From Fimbriimonadia bacterium (GTDB lineage Bacteria; Armatimonadota; Fimbriimonadia; Fimbriimonadales; JABRVX01): a DNA stretch of 64,000 nucleotides. Below, piece after piece: positions 36,976 to 46,561 of this stretch. The translations under genes were made by a program, and so were the position numbers. Position 1 is the stretch's first letter; every line of letters starts with the position of its first letter. The notes beneath the pieces are model-generated. The model worked only from the letters and a program-made list of their open reading frames with translations. It was not told where the DNA came from and searched no databases. Location of the stretch: NCBI GenBank assembly GCA_039961735.1, contig JABRVX010000010.1, forward strand, positions 1 through 64,000, given 5' to 3'.

Positions 36976-37818
36976 TTACAGGGCACGTAGCCCGTGTTCG
37001 CCCTCAGCGATGCCCGCTGCGCGAAGGTCGCCGTTGCGCTGTGCCACCATCTCGTCTGCGGGTGAGCGCTCGCCGGTGCAGGAGATGCGGCGCGGGGCGG
37101 ACTTGGTGCTCACGGTGAAGCCTAGGTCGCGGTAGAGGGCGAGGACCCGCGGCGTCGCCTGGTTGGACGCTACCACGGGACCGGCGTGTGCGGCAAGCCA
37201 CTTCGCCAGACGCTCTTGATCTTCCCAGCCGAAGTCGTCCTTCGCATACCGTGTGAACTCCACGTCGTAGGGCGGATCGGCATAGATGAAGTCGTCGGCT
37301 TCCACAGCGAGGTTCTCGAAGTCACCGACCCTCAGCTCCCAAGAGCGGAGCACCGGCACGTATTCGCGGAAGTCCCGACGATAGGTGACATTCTTGTACC
37401 TGCCGAACGGCACGTTGAACAGGCCCGTCGAGTTGAACCGGCACAGACCGTTGTAGCCGGTGCGGTTGAGGTAGTAGAAGAGCGACGCCGCCTCGGGCCC
37501 GTGCGCCTCGTCTCGAGATATCAGCTCGTTGAACCGTTCGCGGTGCCGATAGTAGAGGTCGTGGTCGTACTCCATCGGGATCTCGACGACGAGCCCCTTC
37601 TGCACCTCGCGCCAGAAGTTGATCAGGTGCTCGTTGCGGTCGGCGAGCAGCGCCCGCTCCGGCCGCAACGCGAGGGCGACGGCCATGCCGCCGACGAAGG
37701 GCTCCACCAGCCTGCGGTGCCGGTGGCGGCTGTAAAGCTCCATCAGGACCGGCGTCAGCCAGCGCTTCCCTCCGGCCCACTTGATGGGGGGCTCCAACCG
37801 GACTTCCATTTCGAGCAC
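36976..37818 (-). CDS. dam: Dam-type DNA adenine N6-methyltransferase
   Basis: A 280-residue D12-class methyltransferase. Motifs in order: PIKWAGGKRWL at the start, EPFVGGMAVAL (SAM-binding FxGG; the usual third Gly is Met), YYLNRTGYNGLCRFN, the catalytic DPPY in IYADPPYDVEF, and the C-terminal APRRISCTGERSPADEM. These match Dam/DpnM enzymes, which usually methylate GATC. No restriction endonuclease gene is adjacent, so it is an orphan methylase. The start is GTG 37818 or ATG 37809; neither has a strong ribosome binding site. Confidence 0.85.
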   Translation of the reverse strand: MLEMEVRLEPPIKWAGGKRWLTPVLMELYSRHRHRRLVEPFVGGMAVALALRPERALLADRNEHLINFWREVQKGLVVEIPMEYDHDLYYRHRERFNELISRDEAHGPEAASLFYYLNRTGYNGLCRFNSTGLFNVPFGRYKNVTYRRDFREYVPVLRSWELRVGDFENLAVEADDFIYADPPYDVEFTRYAKDDFGWEDQERLAKWLAAHAGPVVASNQATPRVLALYRDLGFTVSTKSAPRRISCTGERSPADEMVAQRNGDLRAAGIAEGEHGLRAL

Positions 37819-38042
37819 GTGGTGTGCTTCGCCGCCCGGGACGTATCACCTTCCGTAGCGGGGGGCAGGCGCAGACAGGTACAACAGAAACTGCGCACGC
37901 TGGTCTCCCATTTGTAGCGATGCCCTGCAGCGCAGGAGCCGCGGTGCCCGGGCGAGGATGCCCTCTGCGCACCAGGCCATCGTCGCGAAGGCGGCCCCCG
38001 GCGGCGTGCGACACCATCTACGCAACGAGGCGAAGGAAAAAG

Positions 38043-39173
38043 ATGTCTGACAAAGTAGCAGATTTGGCCGGCCCTGGCATTGGTACCTACGAAGAGATCG
38101 AGAAGGTCCTGCCGAACGATTACTTCCCCCTGCTCGACCCGAAGGAGACTCAGATGGCCATCACCGCTGTAAAGCGGTACATCGAGGACGGGCTGTGCAA
38201 GGAGCTGAACCTGATCCGCGTGGAGGTACCTCTCATCGTGGATCGAGATAGTGGCGTCAACGACTACCTAGACCGTGACGGCTCGCGCACTCCGATCGAG
38301 TTCTACATTCACAACGATCACGGTAAGAACCCCATCCACGCGCAGGTAGTGCAAGCTGCCACCAAGTGGAAGCGAGTTGCGCTCAAACAGTTCGGCTTGA
38401 GCGTAGGCGAAGGACTCGTGACAGACATGCGGGCAGTGCGGAAAGACTACTTCCTCGATCACGATCACAGTGCCTACGTGGATCAGTGGGACTGGGAAAA
38501 GGTGATCACTGCGGAAGATAGGAACCTCGACTACCTAACAGACACCGTAAAGCGCATATGGAAGGTGATAAAGGGCGCCGAGCAATATGCACAAGAACTG
38601 TTCCCAGCGCTCAAGACCGACAAATATCCCAACCTGCCGGATGAACTGACATTCCTGCATGCGGAGGAGATCCTAGAGCGCTTCCCGGACATGCCGCGAA
38701 AACAGCGCGAGACGGCTATCCTGCAGGACTACCCTGCCATCTTTATCTATGGCATAGGGTGGACGCTCGAGGACGGCTACCCGCACGAGATGCGCGCCGC
38801 CGACTACGACGACTGGGTGACACCGACGATCGTGAAGAACGGCAAGCAGATGCACGGGCTGAACGGCGATATTCTGGTATGGAACCCTGTTACCCGCCGT
38901 CGACACGAGCTATCCTCGATGGGCATTCGCGTGAACAAGGAGACGCTGCGCCAGCAGCTCGAAATGACGGGGCAACTCGACTTCCTGAAGCTGCCCTATC
39001 ACCAGGCCATTCTCAACGACGAAATCCCGCTCTCCATCGGCGGTGGGATCGGGCAGTCGCGCACGTTGATGTTGCTTCTTCGGCGCGCACACCTGGGCGA
39101 AGTGAGCGTGACCGTCTGGCCGAAGGTGCTGAAAGAGATGTGCGCGAAGCGCAACATCCACGTGCTGGAGTAA
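38043..39173 (+). CDS. asnA: Aspartate-ammonia ligase (asparagine synthetase A)
   Basis: The 376-residue enzyme makes asparagine from aspartate, ammonia and ATP. It is related to class II aminoacyl-tRNA synthetases. Clear AsnA signatures: KWKRVALKQF, GEGLVTDMRAVR, HSAYVDQWDWEKVI, the PDYDDW-like AADYDDWVTP, HGLNGDILVWNP, SSMGIRVNKETL and GGGIGQSRTLMLLL. It is about 40 residues longer than the E. coli enzyme, mostly at the N-terminus. AGGCGAAGG precedes the ATG at 38043. Confidence 0.95.
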   Translation: MSDKVADLAGPGIGTYEEIEKVLPNDYFPLLDPKETQMAITAVKRYIEDGLCKELNLIRVEVPLIVDRDSGVNDYLDRDGSRTPIEFYIHNDHGKNPIHAQVVQAATKWKRVALKQFGLSVGEGLVTDMRAVRKDYFLDHDHSAYVDQWDWEKVITAEDRNLDYLTDTVKRIWKVIKGAEQYAQELFPALKTDKYPNLPDELTFLHAEEILERFPDMPRKQRETAILQDYPAIFIYGIGWTLEDGYPHEMRAADYDDWVTPTIVKNGKQMHGLNGDILVWNPVTRRRHELSSMGIRVNKETLRQQLEMTGQLDFLKLPYHQAILNDEIPLSIGGGIGQSRTLMLLLRRAHLGEVSVTVWPKVLKEMCAKRNIHVLE

Positions 39174-39241
39174 GCGCCTAAGTCGCATGGCCCAATCTGT
39201 CGGGCCGCGGCAGGTAGGGGGGTTGGTACGGGGAATCGGGT

Positions 39242-39265
39242 GGGGCACGGCGCATGCCGTGCCCC
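39242..39265 (+). terminator. Perfect hairpin after asnA
   Basis: GGGGCACGGC and GCCGTGCCCC form a perfect ten-base stem with a GCAT loop, between the asnA stop and the ribosome site of the next gene. No run of U follows, so intrinsic termination is uncertain. Confidence 0.45.
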
Positions 39266-39292
39266 ATATCTCACCTGCAAGGGAGCCCCGCC

Positions 39293-40117
39293 ATGAGCGA
39301 CAAGCTTCGAATCGGGGTCATGATGACCCTCCGCCCGAACGTGCGCGAGGAGCTGCAGAAAGTCCGAGACTTGGGTCTGGACAACTGCCAACTGAACTGC
39401 TGGGACATGTCACAGTATAGTGACGAAAACGCTACCTCGCTGACCGCGGCGAGCCGCGATTTGGGAGTGGAAGTGACGTCCGTGTGGGCCGGGTACCCTG
39501 GCCCAGCGAAGTGGAACTTCACCGAGGGCCCTAGCACCATCGGCCTCGTGCCACCCGAGTATCGCGAGCAGCGAGTGGCTGCGCTGATCCAGGGTGCGGA
39601 GTTTGCAGCGCGCATCGGTGTACCCAGCATTTCCACGCATGCCGGCTTCGTGCCAGAAAACCCGGCCGACCCGCTCTATTCCGGAACCGTGGATGCGCTT
39701 CGGCAAGTCGCGCAGCGGTGCAAGGAACTGGGTGTGGAGTTGTGGTTTGAAACGGGCCAGGAGACTCCGGTAACGCTCTTGCGACTCATCACCGACATAG
39801 GCACTGACAACTTGGGTGTGAACCTCGACCCGGCAAACCTGATCTTGTATGGCAAGGGCAACCCGGTGGACGCACTGGATGTGATCGGCTCGCATGTACG
39901 AGGTGTGCATGCCAAGGACGGTGAGTACCCTACCGACCCAATGCGGTTAGGGCGCGAGACGGTGCTGGGCGAAGGCAAGGTGGACTTTCCGAGGCTGATA
40001 GGCGGTCTCAAGCGGCTCGGGTACCGTGGGGCACTTACCATCGAGAGGGAGATCAGCGGCGAGCAGCAAGTGGCCGACATCCGCCGCGCCATCGCTCTGC
40101 TCGAGCCTCTGTGCTGA
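39293..40117 (+). CDS. Sugar phosphate isomerase/epimerase (xylose isomerase-like TIM barrel)
   Basis: A 274-residue protein with the metal-binding pattern of the family: VPSISTHAGFVPENP, Glu in LWFETGQET, NLDPANLILYGKGNPVDAL, VRGVHAKDGEY and the last Glu in LTIEREISG. Related proteins act on inositol, hydroxypyruvate, tagatose or similar sugars; the NLDPAN and HAKD motifs are often seen in sugar-catabolic operons of Armatimonadota and Planctomycetes. AAGGGAG precedes the ATG. Confidence 0.82.
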   Translation: MSDKLRIGVMMTLRPNVREELQKVRDLGLDNCQLNCWDMSQYSDENATSLTAASRDLGVEVTSVWAGYPGPAKWNFTEGPSTIGLVPPEYREQRVAALIQGAEFAARIGVPSISTHAGFVPENPADPLYSGTVDALRQVAQRCKELGVELWFETGQETPVTLLRLITDIGTDNLGVNLDPANLILYGKGNPVDALDVIGSHVRGVHAKDGEYPTDPMRLGRETVLGEGKVDFPRLIGGLKRLGYRGALTIEREISGEQQVADIRRAIALLEPLC

Positions 40118-40172
40118 GCAGCCGCTAGCACGGAGGCACGTAACACCGGCATGGTTCGGGAGACGGGAAGGA

Positions 40173-40352
40173 ATGATCGAGCTGCCGGAAGCAGTCATGA
40201 TTGCGGACCGGTTCGAACAATTTCCGGCCGGCTTTCGGCGAGCGCTGCACGCGGGCCTCATAGGCAAGCCCTGCGGCAAGTGCGGTACACCCATCGAGAA
40301 GACTTCCTATCTCGGCGGTGCGTGCTACTTCTGTCCCCAGTACCAGGTGTAG
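40173..40352 (+). pseudogene. Fpg/Nei-type DNA glycosylase remnant with the middle deleted
   Basis: Translation from ATG 40173 begins MIELPEAVMIAD, the N-terminus (catalytic Pro-Glu) of the MIELPEA subgroup of Fpg/Nei glycosylases. Within about 30 codons it passes into GKPCGKCGTPIEK and YLGGACYFCPQYQV, the zinc finger at the C-terminus of the same subgroup. The roughly 200 residues between, with the lyase core and helix-two-turn-helix, are missing. The fourth zinc cysteine is Tyr. The frame is open from end to end, so a 59-residue peptide might still be made. Confidence 0.65.
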
Positions 40353-40382
40353 GGGCAAGACGCATTCGCTCTAGGTTTGTGA

Positions 40383-40388
40383 TACAAT
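40383..40388 (+). promoter_or_regulatory. Probable leaderless promoter (-10 TACAAT)
   Basis: TACAAT ends nine bases before the ATG of the prepilin gene at 40398. A second hexamer, TAGAAT, overlaps the ATG. No ribosome binding site is visible. Confidence 0.4.
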
Positions 40389-40397
40389 GACGTTAGA

Positions 40398-41174
40398 ATG
40401 CGACCCCGTGGAGAAGGCCGGGCCTTCACTCTGATCGAGTTGCTCGTGGTCATCGGGATTATCGCGATCCTCGCGGCAATCCTGTTCCCCGTCTTCGCCC
40501 GGGCGCGGGAGAAGGCGAACGCAACCACCTGCCTGAGCAACATGGGGCAGCTCGGCCGTTCCTTCATCATGTACTGCGACGATAACGGCAACCGCTTCCC
40601 GTCGCCCTATGGTTTCGACGGGGTGCACGCGTGGGTGTGCAACCACCGCGGCTGCGAGAGCTGCAGCAGCGAGTGGTGGGTGCCGGGCATCTCGTGGATG
40701 TGCAGCTACATCGGCGACCCCAAGCTCGGGCAACTGTGGCCCTATGCAAAAGGAGCCGGTATCTACCGCTGTCCCTCGCAGACGAAGCCTGTGAGCAATC
40801 CCTACATGGGTGGGTTGTGGGATCCAGGGAAGGCGTGGACCACTTACTCGATGAACATGTACATGCTGCAGTACCCACAGTCCAACTGGCAGGGACCCAC
40901 CATCAACCAATCGCGCATCACCTTTCCGTCCAACACCTTCCTGCTCTATGACGAAAGCGCGAAGACCATCAACGATGGAGGGTTCTGGCCGGACTACAAC
41001 GACAACCACGGCGATCAGCATACCGATGGGTCGAACCTGCTTCACACCGACGGCCACGCGAAGCGATACCCTCTCATGGCAGTGGGAACATGGAATAACC
41101 GCGGCCCACTCTTCTGCCAGTATCTTCCGACGCGCAAAGAACTCGCACCCGATCCTGTTGACGGATGTAGGTAG
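40398..41174 (+). CDS. Prepilin-type secreted protein (DUF1559-like)
   Basis: A 258-residue protein beginning with the prepilin leader and helix [18 protein letters not shown], then [12 protein letters not shown] and CLSNMGQLG. Downstream are several cysteines (CNHRGCESCSSEWW), an IYRCPSQ segment and the closing LLHTDGHAKRY. It is related in layout to the protein at 31783-32439 but not close in sequence after residue 60. Likely a pilin- or pseudopilin-like envelope protein; role unknown. Confidence 0.85.
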   Translation: MRPRGEGRAFTLIELLVVIGIIAILAAILFPVFARAREKANATTCLSNMGQLGRSFIMYCDDNGNRFPSPYGFDGVHAWVCNHRGCESCSSEWWVPGISWMCSYIGDPKLGQLWPYAKGAGIYRCPSQTKPVSNPYMGGLWDPGKAWTTYSMNMYMLQYPQSNWQGPTINQSRITFPSNTFLLYDESAKTINDGGFWPDYNDNHGDQHTDGSNLLHTDGHAKRYPLMAVGTWNNRGPLFCQYLPTRKELAPDPVDGCR

Positions 41175-41464
41175 GGCGTCTTCAAGGACTTCCGGTTGCA
41201 CACATATGCGAGTGTGCGAGCCCGCTCGCGCTTCGGCCATTCGTTCGCGGCCGTCGTCTACACTCCATCCGAGAGAGAGCCTGGACCGGTAACATGGCCA
41301 GCGCCTTTTGATGCATCGATTCCGCACCCACGGGTCAGGAACTGAACCAGACCGCTACCCCAACTCTCTCTTTCCACCTTCACCCCAAGGCGAGGGAGTT
41401 CTCGATGCTCCACCCTTTATGGCGGATGGAATGATAAGATGGTCATACGCATAGGTTCCTGACT

Positions 41465-41573
41465 CCGTCATGCTGAGCCTGTCGAAGCATGACACCGAGA
41501 GCCGCTTGAAACGGTATCACGATGATAGCCTAGTGGCTGCAGAGTCCATGCTTCGACAGGCTCAGCATGACGG
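41465..41573. repeat. Inverted pair of dispersed palindromes
   Basis: CCGTCATGCTGAGCCTG-TCGAAGCATGAC at 41465-41493 faces CATGCTTCGACAGG-CTCAGCATGACGG at 41547-41573, separated by 53 bases. The arms are perfect over 27 bases, so the transcript could form a long hairpin. Confidence 0.75.
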
Positions 41574-41674
41574 TATGTGTGATGCCTTCGAAGTAACAGT
41601 ATGGCGCAGTCGCCACCAAGGGTGGACGTCGGTACGAGAGTTGGCGAGGTGGCAAGGTGCATCAGGAATCGTGG

Positions 41675-41680
41675 TATGCT
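41675..41680 (+). promoter_or_regulatory. Probable leaderless promoter (-10 TATGCT)
   Basis: TATGCT ends six bases before the sialidase ATG, with no ribosome binding site between. Confidence 0.4.
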
Positions 41681-41686
41681 GCCGGC

Positions 41687-42799
41687 ATGTTGCCACTGAT
41701 AATGATGCTTCTGGCTCAAGACCGCAACGCAGATGGCTGGATTCCACTCGTTGACCTGGCCGGGGACACATCGCGGCAAGTGATCGTGGACCGAGAAGAG
41801 GGGCAGTACCTCGGTCACGTCACCACCGTGCTGCTGGAAGACGGCAAAACCATCCTGTGCGTGTACCCGAAGGGGCATGGCAAGGGTTCCATCGTAATGA
41901 AGTGGAGTGAAGACGGCGGGCTGACGTGGTCGGAGAGGCTCCCGGTGCCGGAGAACTGGGCTACCAGCCAAGAAGTGCCAACCATCCATAGAGTGATCGA
42001 GCCCATCACGGGCAAGAAGCGGCTGATACTTTGGTCTGGCCTGTACCCGGCACGCCTCTCCGTATCCGAGGACGATGGAAAGATCTGGTCTCCACTAACA
42101 CCCGTCGGTGACTGGGGTGGCATCGTGGTGATGGGATCGGTGGAGCAGTTGCGCGACGGCCGCTACCTCGCCATGTTTCACGACGACGGACGTTTTTTCC
42201 GCAAGGGCGGCAAGGTGACCGGCACGTTCACCCTATACCAGACCCTGTCCGCAGACGGCGGCCTCACGTGGATCGAACCAAAATCTGTGTGGTCGGGCAG
42301 TGACATCCACCTATGCGAGCCGGGAGTCGTCCGCTCCCCAGACGGGCGCGTATTGGCGGCTCTGTTGCGCGAGAACAGGCGTGTGAAAAACTCCCACGTG
42401 ATGTTCTCCACTGACGAAGGAGCGAACTGGAGCACTCCCAAAGAGCTGCCGGCCTCGCTCACCGGTGACAGGCACACTGCCGAGTATGCACCGGACGGCA
42501 GGCTGGTAGTATCTTTTCGTGACATGGCGAAAGGGTCGGCCACCTATGGTGATTGGGTGGCGTGGGTAGGCACGTTCGAGGACATTCTGAAGGGCCGTCA
42601 AGGGCAGTACCGCATCCGGCTGATGGATAATCTGGTCGGCGCCGATTGCGCGTACCCCGGTGTGGAAGTACTACCCGACGGAACCTTCGTCTGCACCACC
42701 TACGGACACTGGACGAAGGACGAGCAGCCCTACATCGTCAGCGTGCGTTTCCGGTTGGAGGAGACCGACAGGCTCGCAGGAGGGCATAGTCCGCGATAG
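41687..42799 (+). CDS. Sialidase-like exo-glycosidase (BNR/Asp-box protein)
   Basis: A 370-residue six-bladed propeller protein with a short hydrophobic leader (MLPLIMMLLAQ). Four Asp-boxes are visible: SEDGGLTW, SEDDGKIW, SADGGLTW and STDEGANW. GHVTTVLLEDGKTILCVYP at the start resembles the first blade of GH33 sialidases and their relatives. An arginine triad is likely but was not aligned, so the exact substrate (sialic acid or another sugar) is open. It stands next to the GH95 fucosidase, which supports a role in removing terminal sugars from glycans. Confidence 0.72.
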   Translation: MLPLIMMLLAQDRNADGWIPLVDLAGDTSRQVIVDREEGQYLGHVTTVLLEDGKTILCVYPKGHGKGSIVMKWSEDGGLTWSERLPVPENWATSQEVPTIHRVIEPITGKKRLILWSGLYPARLSVSEDDGKIWSPLTPVGDWGGIVVMGSVEQLRDGRYLAMFHDDGRFFRKGGKVTGTFTLYQTLSADGGLTWIEPKSVWSGSDIHLCEPGVVRSPDGRVLAALLRENRRVKNSHVMFSTDEGANWSTPKELPASLTGDRHTAEYAPDGRLVVSFRDMAKGSATYGDWVAWVGTFEDILKGRQGQYRIRLMDNLVGADCAYPGVEVLPDGTFVCTTYGHWTKDEQPYIVSVRFRLEETDRLAGGHSPR

Positions 42800-42841
42800 C
42801 AGGGCTCCAAGACGTCCATCGCTGCGTCGGCAGGAGAGAGG

Positions 42842-42847
42842 TACACT
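42842..42847 (+). promoter_or_regulatory. Possible leaderless promoter (-10 TACACT)
   Basis: TACACT ends nine bases before the ATG of the fucosidase gene; no ribosome binding site is present. Confidence 0.3.
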
Positions 42848-42856
42848 GCGGCCACT

Positions 42857-45208
42857 ATGATCGGTATCATCCTACCGCTGGTGGTCGCCTTGAACACTGT
42901 GTCTTCCGCCAACCCCCGCTTGTGGTACCGGCAGCCCGCGAACGACTGGAACGAGGCGTTGCCCGTGGGGAACGGTGCGCTGGGCGCGATGGTATTCGGA
43001 CATCCCCAGAATGAGCGCATCCAGCTCAATGAGAAGTCCATGTGGGCCGGTCCGCCGCGTCCGGAGGCGCCGAAGGATGCACACGAGGCGCTGCCGGAGA
43101 TGCGTCGGCTGGCTTTCCAGGGGAAGTATGTGGAAGCCGAGGAGTTGGCGCGCAAGCACTTCTTGGTGGACATGGATTGGCCACGCAGCTACCAAACGTT
43201 GGGGGACCTTCATCTCTCGTTCGTGGGACGAGACGACGTGTCGGACTACACGCGTGAACTGGATCTTCGACGCGGAGTCGTTACGGTTCGCTACACAGCT
43301 GACGAAGCTCGCTGTAAGGAAGAGGTTTTCGCCAATTATCCTGCTAACGTGTTAGTGATACGTATCGAGACCGAGCACCGCGACGGGCTGTCGTTCGACA
43401 TCGCACTGGATCGGCCCGCCGACTTCCTCACCAACACTCTTGGCAACGATGACTTGGTGATGACCGGCCAGGTGACTCAGGGTGGCAAGAAGCCGGGGGT
43501 TCACTATGCGGCAGCTCTACGGGTGCAGGTGGAGCGAGGTAGGTGTGGACCGGGAGAGAAAGGCCTGAGCGTGAGCGGCGCGCGAGCTGTCACCATCCTC
43601 TTCACCGCCGAGACGGATTACAACATGCGGGATATTGTCCATCCGAAGCCGCATGACCTGTTAGCCGCTTGTCAGGAGCGACTCGATGCCGGGAGGAAGC
43701 GAGGCTATCGGCGGTTGCTGGATCAGGCGGTGAAGGACCATTCCGCCTACTTCGGTCGCGTCGAGCTGAGCCTAGGGGAGGACCGTGGCGGCACACCGAC
43801 CGACGAGCGGTTGCGGGCTGTACAGCAAGGCGGCGTGGACGCAGGGCTGGAGGCGCTCATGTTCCAGTACGGGCGATACCTACTCATCGCCTCCTCGCGT
43901 CCCGGCTACCTGCCCGCCAACCTGCAAGGCATCTGGAGCAAGGACATCGAGACCCCGTGGCAGGGAGACTACCATATCAACATCAACCTGCAGATGAACT
44001 ACTGGCCGTCGGAGCCCACCAACCTATCCGAGTTGCACGCGCCGTTCTTCGACTACATAGATGAGTTGGCAAAGCACGGATCGATCACCGCGAGAGACAG
44101 CTACGGCATGCGCGGCTGGGTGGCTAACCATCAGACCGATGCGTGGTTCTACACGGCGCTTGTGGGTGCGCCGCTGTGGGGGATGTTCCCTCTCGGTGGG
44201 GCGTGGTGTACACAGCACTACATCGAACACTATCGCTACACGGGCGACAAAGCGTTCCTACGCGAGCGCGCACTGCCGGTTCTTCGGGGCGCGGTCGAGT
44301 TCCTGTTGGACTGGCTGTGTGAGGACCCTGGGTCCGGCAAGCTGGTGTCAGGTCCCACCACATCGCCAGAGAACACCTTCCAATACGGGGATGGCAAGCG
44401 TGCGTCGCTCACCATGGGGCCGTCCATGGATCAGGAGATTGCCTGGGAGACGCTATCCAACTACATTGAGGCCGCGGAGGTGTTAGGTATCAGCGACGAA
44501 ACGACGCGGCGAGCAGCCATCGCACGCAAGCGATTGCAGCTCCCGCGCATCGGAGCGGACGGACGGCTCATGGAATGGCCCGAGGATCTGTTGGAGGTAG
44601 AGCCGGGACACAGGCACATGTCCCATATCTTCGGCTTGCATCCAGGATGCCGCATCACACCGGAGCGCACACCCGATCTGGCGGAGGCGGTGCGCAAGTC
44701 CATCGAGGGTCGGCTGAAGCATGGAGGTGGGCACACTGGCTGGAGTCGCGCTTGGATCATCAACTTCTGGGCCCGGTTGCTCGATGCGGAGCGGGCACAC
44801 GAGAACGTGCATGCGCTGTTAGCGAAGTCCACTCTGCCCAACCTTTTCGACAACCACCCACCGTTCCAGATTGATGGCAACTTCGGCTACACGGCGGGAG
44901 TGGCGGAAATGTTGTTGCAGAGCCACACGGATGTCATCCGTCTACTACCGTGTCTACCCAAGGCTTGGCCGACCGGAAGCGTGTCGGGCCTGCGCGCACG
45001 TGGTGGTGTGGAAGTCGCGATGAAGTGGAAGGATGGTCGGCTGACCGAAGCGGCGCTCACGAGCGTGTGGGCGGAGGGCGACATCGTCATCGAATTGCCG
45101 TCGGACGTGCGTATCACGTCCGTTGCGGGGGCATCCAAGGGATGGAAGCAGGAGGGTAGGCGAATCGTGTTGTCCGTCGCGCCGGGTCAGATGTACACTC
45201 TGCGGTAG
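42857..45208 (+). CDS. GH95 alpha-L-fucosidase
   Basis: A 783-residue secreted enzyme. After the signal peptide comes the N-terminal beta-sandwich with [27 protein letters not shown] and [11 protein letters not shown], both hallmarks of GH95. The (alpha/alpha)6 barrel has [29 protein letters not shown] (active-site Asn pair) and [17 protein letters not shown] (general-base-assisting Asp). The C-terminal sandwich ends [12 protein letters not shown]95 enzymes act by inversion on alpha-1,2-linked fucose; a few act on alpha-L-galactose. The length is normal. Confidence 0.92.
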   Translation: MIGIILPLVVALNTVSSANPRLWYRQPANDWNEALPVGNGALGAMVFGHPQNERIQLNEKSMWAGPPRPEAPKDAHEALPEMRRLAFQGKYVEAEELARKHFLVDMDWPRSYQTLGDLHLSFVGRDDVSDYTRELDLRRGVVTVRYTADEARCKEEVFANYPANVLVIRIETEHRDGLSFDIALDRPADFLTNTLGNDDLVMTGQVTQGGKKPGVHYAAALRVQVERGRCGPGEKGLSVSGARAVTILFTAETDYNMRDIVHPKPHDLLAACQERLDAGRKRGYRRLLDQAVKDHSAYFGRVELSLGEDRGGTPTDERLRAVQQGGVDAGLEALMFQYGRYLLIASSRPGYLPANLQGIWSKDIETPWQGDYHININLQMNYWPSEPTNLSELHAPFFDYIDELAKHGSITARDSYGMRGWVANHQTDAWFYTALVGAPLWGMFPLGGAWCTQHYIEHYRYTGDKAFLRERALPVLRGAVEFLLDWLCEDPGSGKLVSGPTTSPENTFQYGDGKRASLTMGPSMDQEIAWETLSNYIEAAEVLGISDETTRRAAIARKRLQLPRIGADGRLMEWPEDLLEVEPGHRHMSHIFGLHPGCRITPERTPDLAEAVRKSIEGRLKHGGGHTGWSRAWIINFWARLLDAERAHENVHALLAKSTLPNLFDNHPPFQIDGNFGYTAGVAEMLLQSHTDVIRLLPCLPKAWPTGSVSGLRARGGVEVAMKWKDGRLTEAALTSVWAEGDIVIELPSDVRITSVAGASKGWKQEGRRIVLSVAPGQMYTLR

Positions 45209-45371
45209 CCGAACGGGGATTAGAAAGAGGTCCCTCAGTCGCGTGCGGTAGCCCAGGGGCATGCGAAGGGACGGGCACACGCTCCTTCGAGATGACAGAG
45301 GCCTGGTGTGTTCTGCGGTAGGCCTCGGCACTTCGGGCCTCCTATGCAACGATGACGGTGCGAACGCGCAG

Positions 45372-45980
45372 TCATCGGAGTGTGCGGGCATCGAGCCAGC
45401 GGCCAAGGAGCGATAGGCCCCACGGGCCGGAAAGCTCGAGATGAAACTGGCATGCCAGCACGCCGTCACGTTCCATAGCGGCAACGAAGCGTCCCCCATG
45501 GTCGGACCATGCCACCTCCCAGCCCGTGGGAGCGTCTGCAAGACGGTAGGAGTTCGCGAAGTAGCCGTAACCAGACACCAACATCCGGCACCCCTGCTCC
45601 GGCTCCACCCGATTCCAGCCGAGTTGAGGCACTCTGACGCTGTCTGGATACCTCGTTACCATGTGTGGTATTACCCCGAGGCCGGACATTCTGGGTGCCT
45701 CCTCGCTGCCTTCGCACAATAGTTGCAGCCCTAGGCACACGCAGAGAGTGGGTCGCCCGGCAAGGACGCGATCGCGAATCGCTGCATCTAAGCCGGCCGC
45801 ACGTAGTGCATGCATCGCAGCCTCGAAAGCACCCACTCCTGGCAGCACGACGGCCTCCGCGGATGCCACTTCCTCGGGGCGCGACGAGAATGCTGGCTCG
45901 ACACCGAGCCGACGAAACGCAGCTACAACCGAGGCTAGATTCGCCACCCCCGTGCGAACGATGAACGGACTCGCGGTCAC
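45372..45980 (-). CDS. hisH: Imidazole glycerol phosphate synthase glutaminase subunit
   Basis: A 202-residue class I glutaminase that feeds ammonia to HisF. Motifs: VVLPGVGAFEAAM (oxyanion strand), Cys82 in CVCLGLQLL (usually GICLGMQ) and His-Glu in FHLELSG (usually FHPEKSG). The Pro to Leu change beside the catalytic histidine is unusual, but the triad residues are all present. ATG overlaps the hisB stop by four bases. HisF and HisA are not in the window. Confidence 0.93.
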   Translation of the reverse strand: MTASPFIVRTGVANLASVVAAFRRLGVEPAFSSRPEEVASAEAVVLPGVGAFEAAMHALRAAGLDAAIRDRVLAGRPTLCVCLGLQLLCEGSEEAPRMSGLGVIPHMVTRYPDSVRVPQLGWNRVEPEQGCRMLVSGYGYFANSYRLADAPTGWEVAWSDHGGRFVAAMERDGVLACQFHLELSGPWGLSLLGRWLDARTLR

Positions 45981-46561
45981 AGCAATCCCTTGGTGCTGGG
46001 CACTCCCTCGCCGAGCCGCGAGACTGACTGACGCAGGGCCAGAGCGGTGGCCTTGAATGCGGCCTCCGCCTTGTGGTGGTCATTCAGGCCGTCGATCACG
46101 TCCACGTGCAGTGCCATGCGCCCGGCGACGGCCAGCGATGCTAACACGTGGCTGATGTTCTCACACGATAGATCACCTAACCGTTCTCGTCGCAGCCTCA
46201 GGTCTATGCGAGGGAAGGGCCGACCGGAAAGGTCCACTACCGCGCGCGCGAGCGCTTCGTCCAGCGGCGCATAGGCGTGCCCGAAACGGGCTATTCCCGA
46301 TCGATCTCCGAGACACTGATCCAACGCCGCTCCCAGGGCCAGCGCGCAATCCTCGGCGGTGTGATGATCGTCTACGTCCGTGTCACCGCGGCACACGAGA
46401 TGCAAGTCGAATCGAGCATGGCATGTCAGAGTCGTGAGCAGGTGATCGAGAAACCCGATACCCGTGGCGACATCTGCATCGCCCACTCCGTCAATGCAGA
46501 GCGTAAGCTCGACGCGTGTCTCACGCGTCTCACGCACGATCTCCGATCTACGTTCTTTCAT
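45977..46561 (-). CDS. hisB: Imidazoleglycerol-phosphate dehydratase
   Basis: A 194-residue manganese enzyme for the sixth step of histidine synthesis. Both halves of its internal repeat show the metal ligands: FLDHLLTTLTCHARFD with DDHHTAEDCAL, and the second HVDVIDGLNDHHKAEAAFKA. It is the monofunctional form without a phosphatase domain. It overlaps hisC and hisH by four bases on each side. Confidence 0.96.
   Translation of the reverse strand: MKERRSEIVRETRETRVELTLCIDGVGDADVATGIGFLDHLLTTLTCHARFDLHLVCRGDTDVDDHHTAEDCALALGAALDQCLGDRSGIARFGHAYAPLDEALARAVVDLSGRPFPRIDLRLRRERLGDLSCENISHVLASLAVAGRMALHVDVIDGLNDHHKAEAAFKATALALRQSVSRLGEGVPSTKGLL

Larger units (their letters stand above)
41175..41686. 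other. Repeat-rich intergenic stretch
   Basis: About 510 bases with no supportable gene. It contains GCGAGCCCGCTCGC (41216-41229) and an inverted pair of the GTCATGCTGAGC repeat (41465-41493 and 41547-41573). Confidence 0.5.

Noticed and set aside
37819-38042. Riboswitch or T-box before asnA
   Set aside because: No T-box sequence, specifier hairpin or antiterminator could be drawn.
45209-45371. Possible short gene between GH95 and hisH
   Set aside because: Only fragments of dispersed repeats are seen; the frames have no start signal or recognisable motif.
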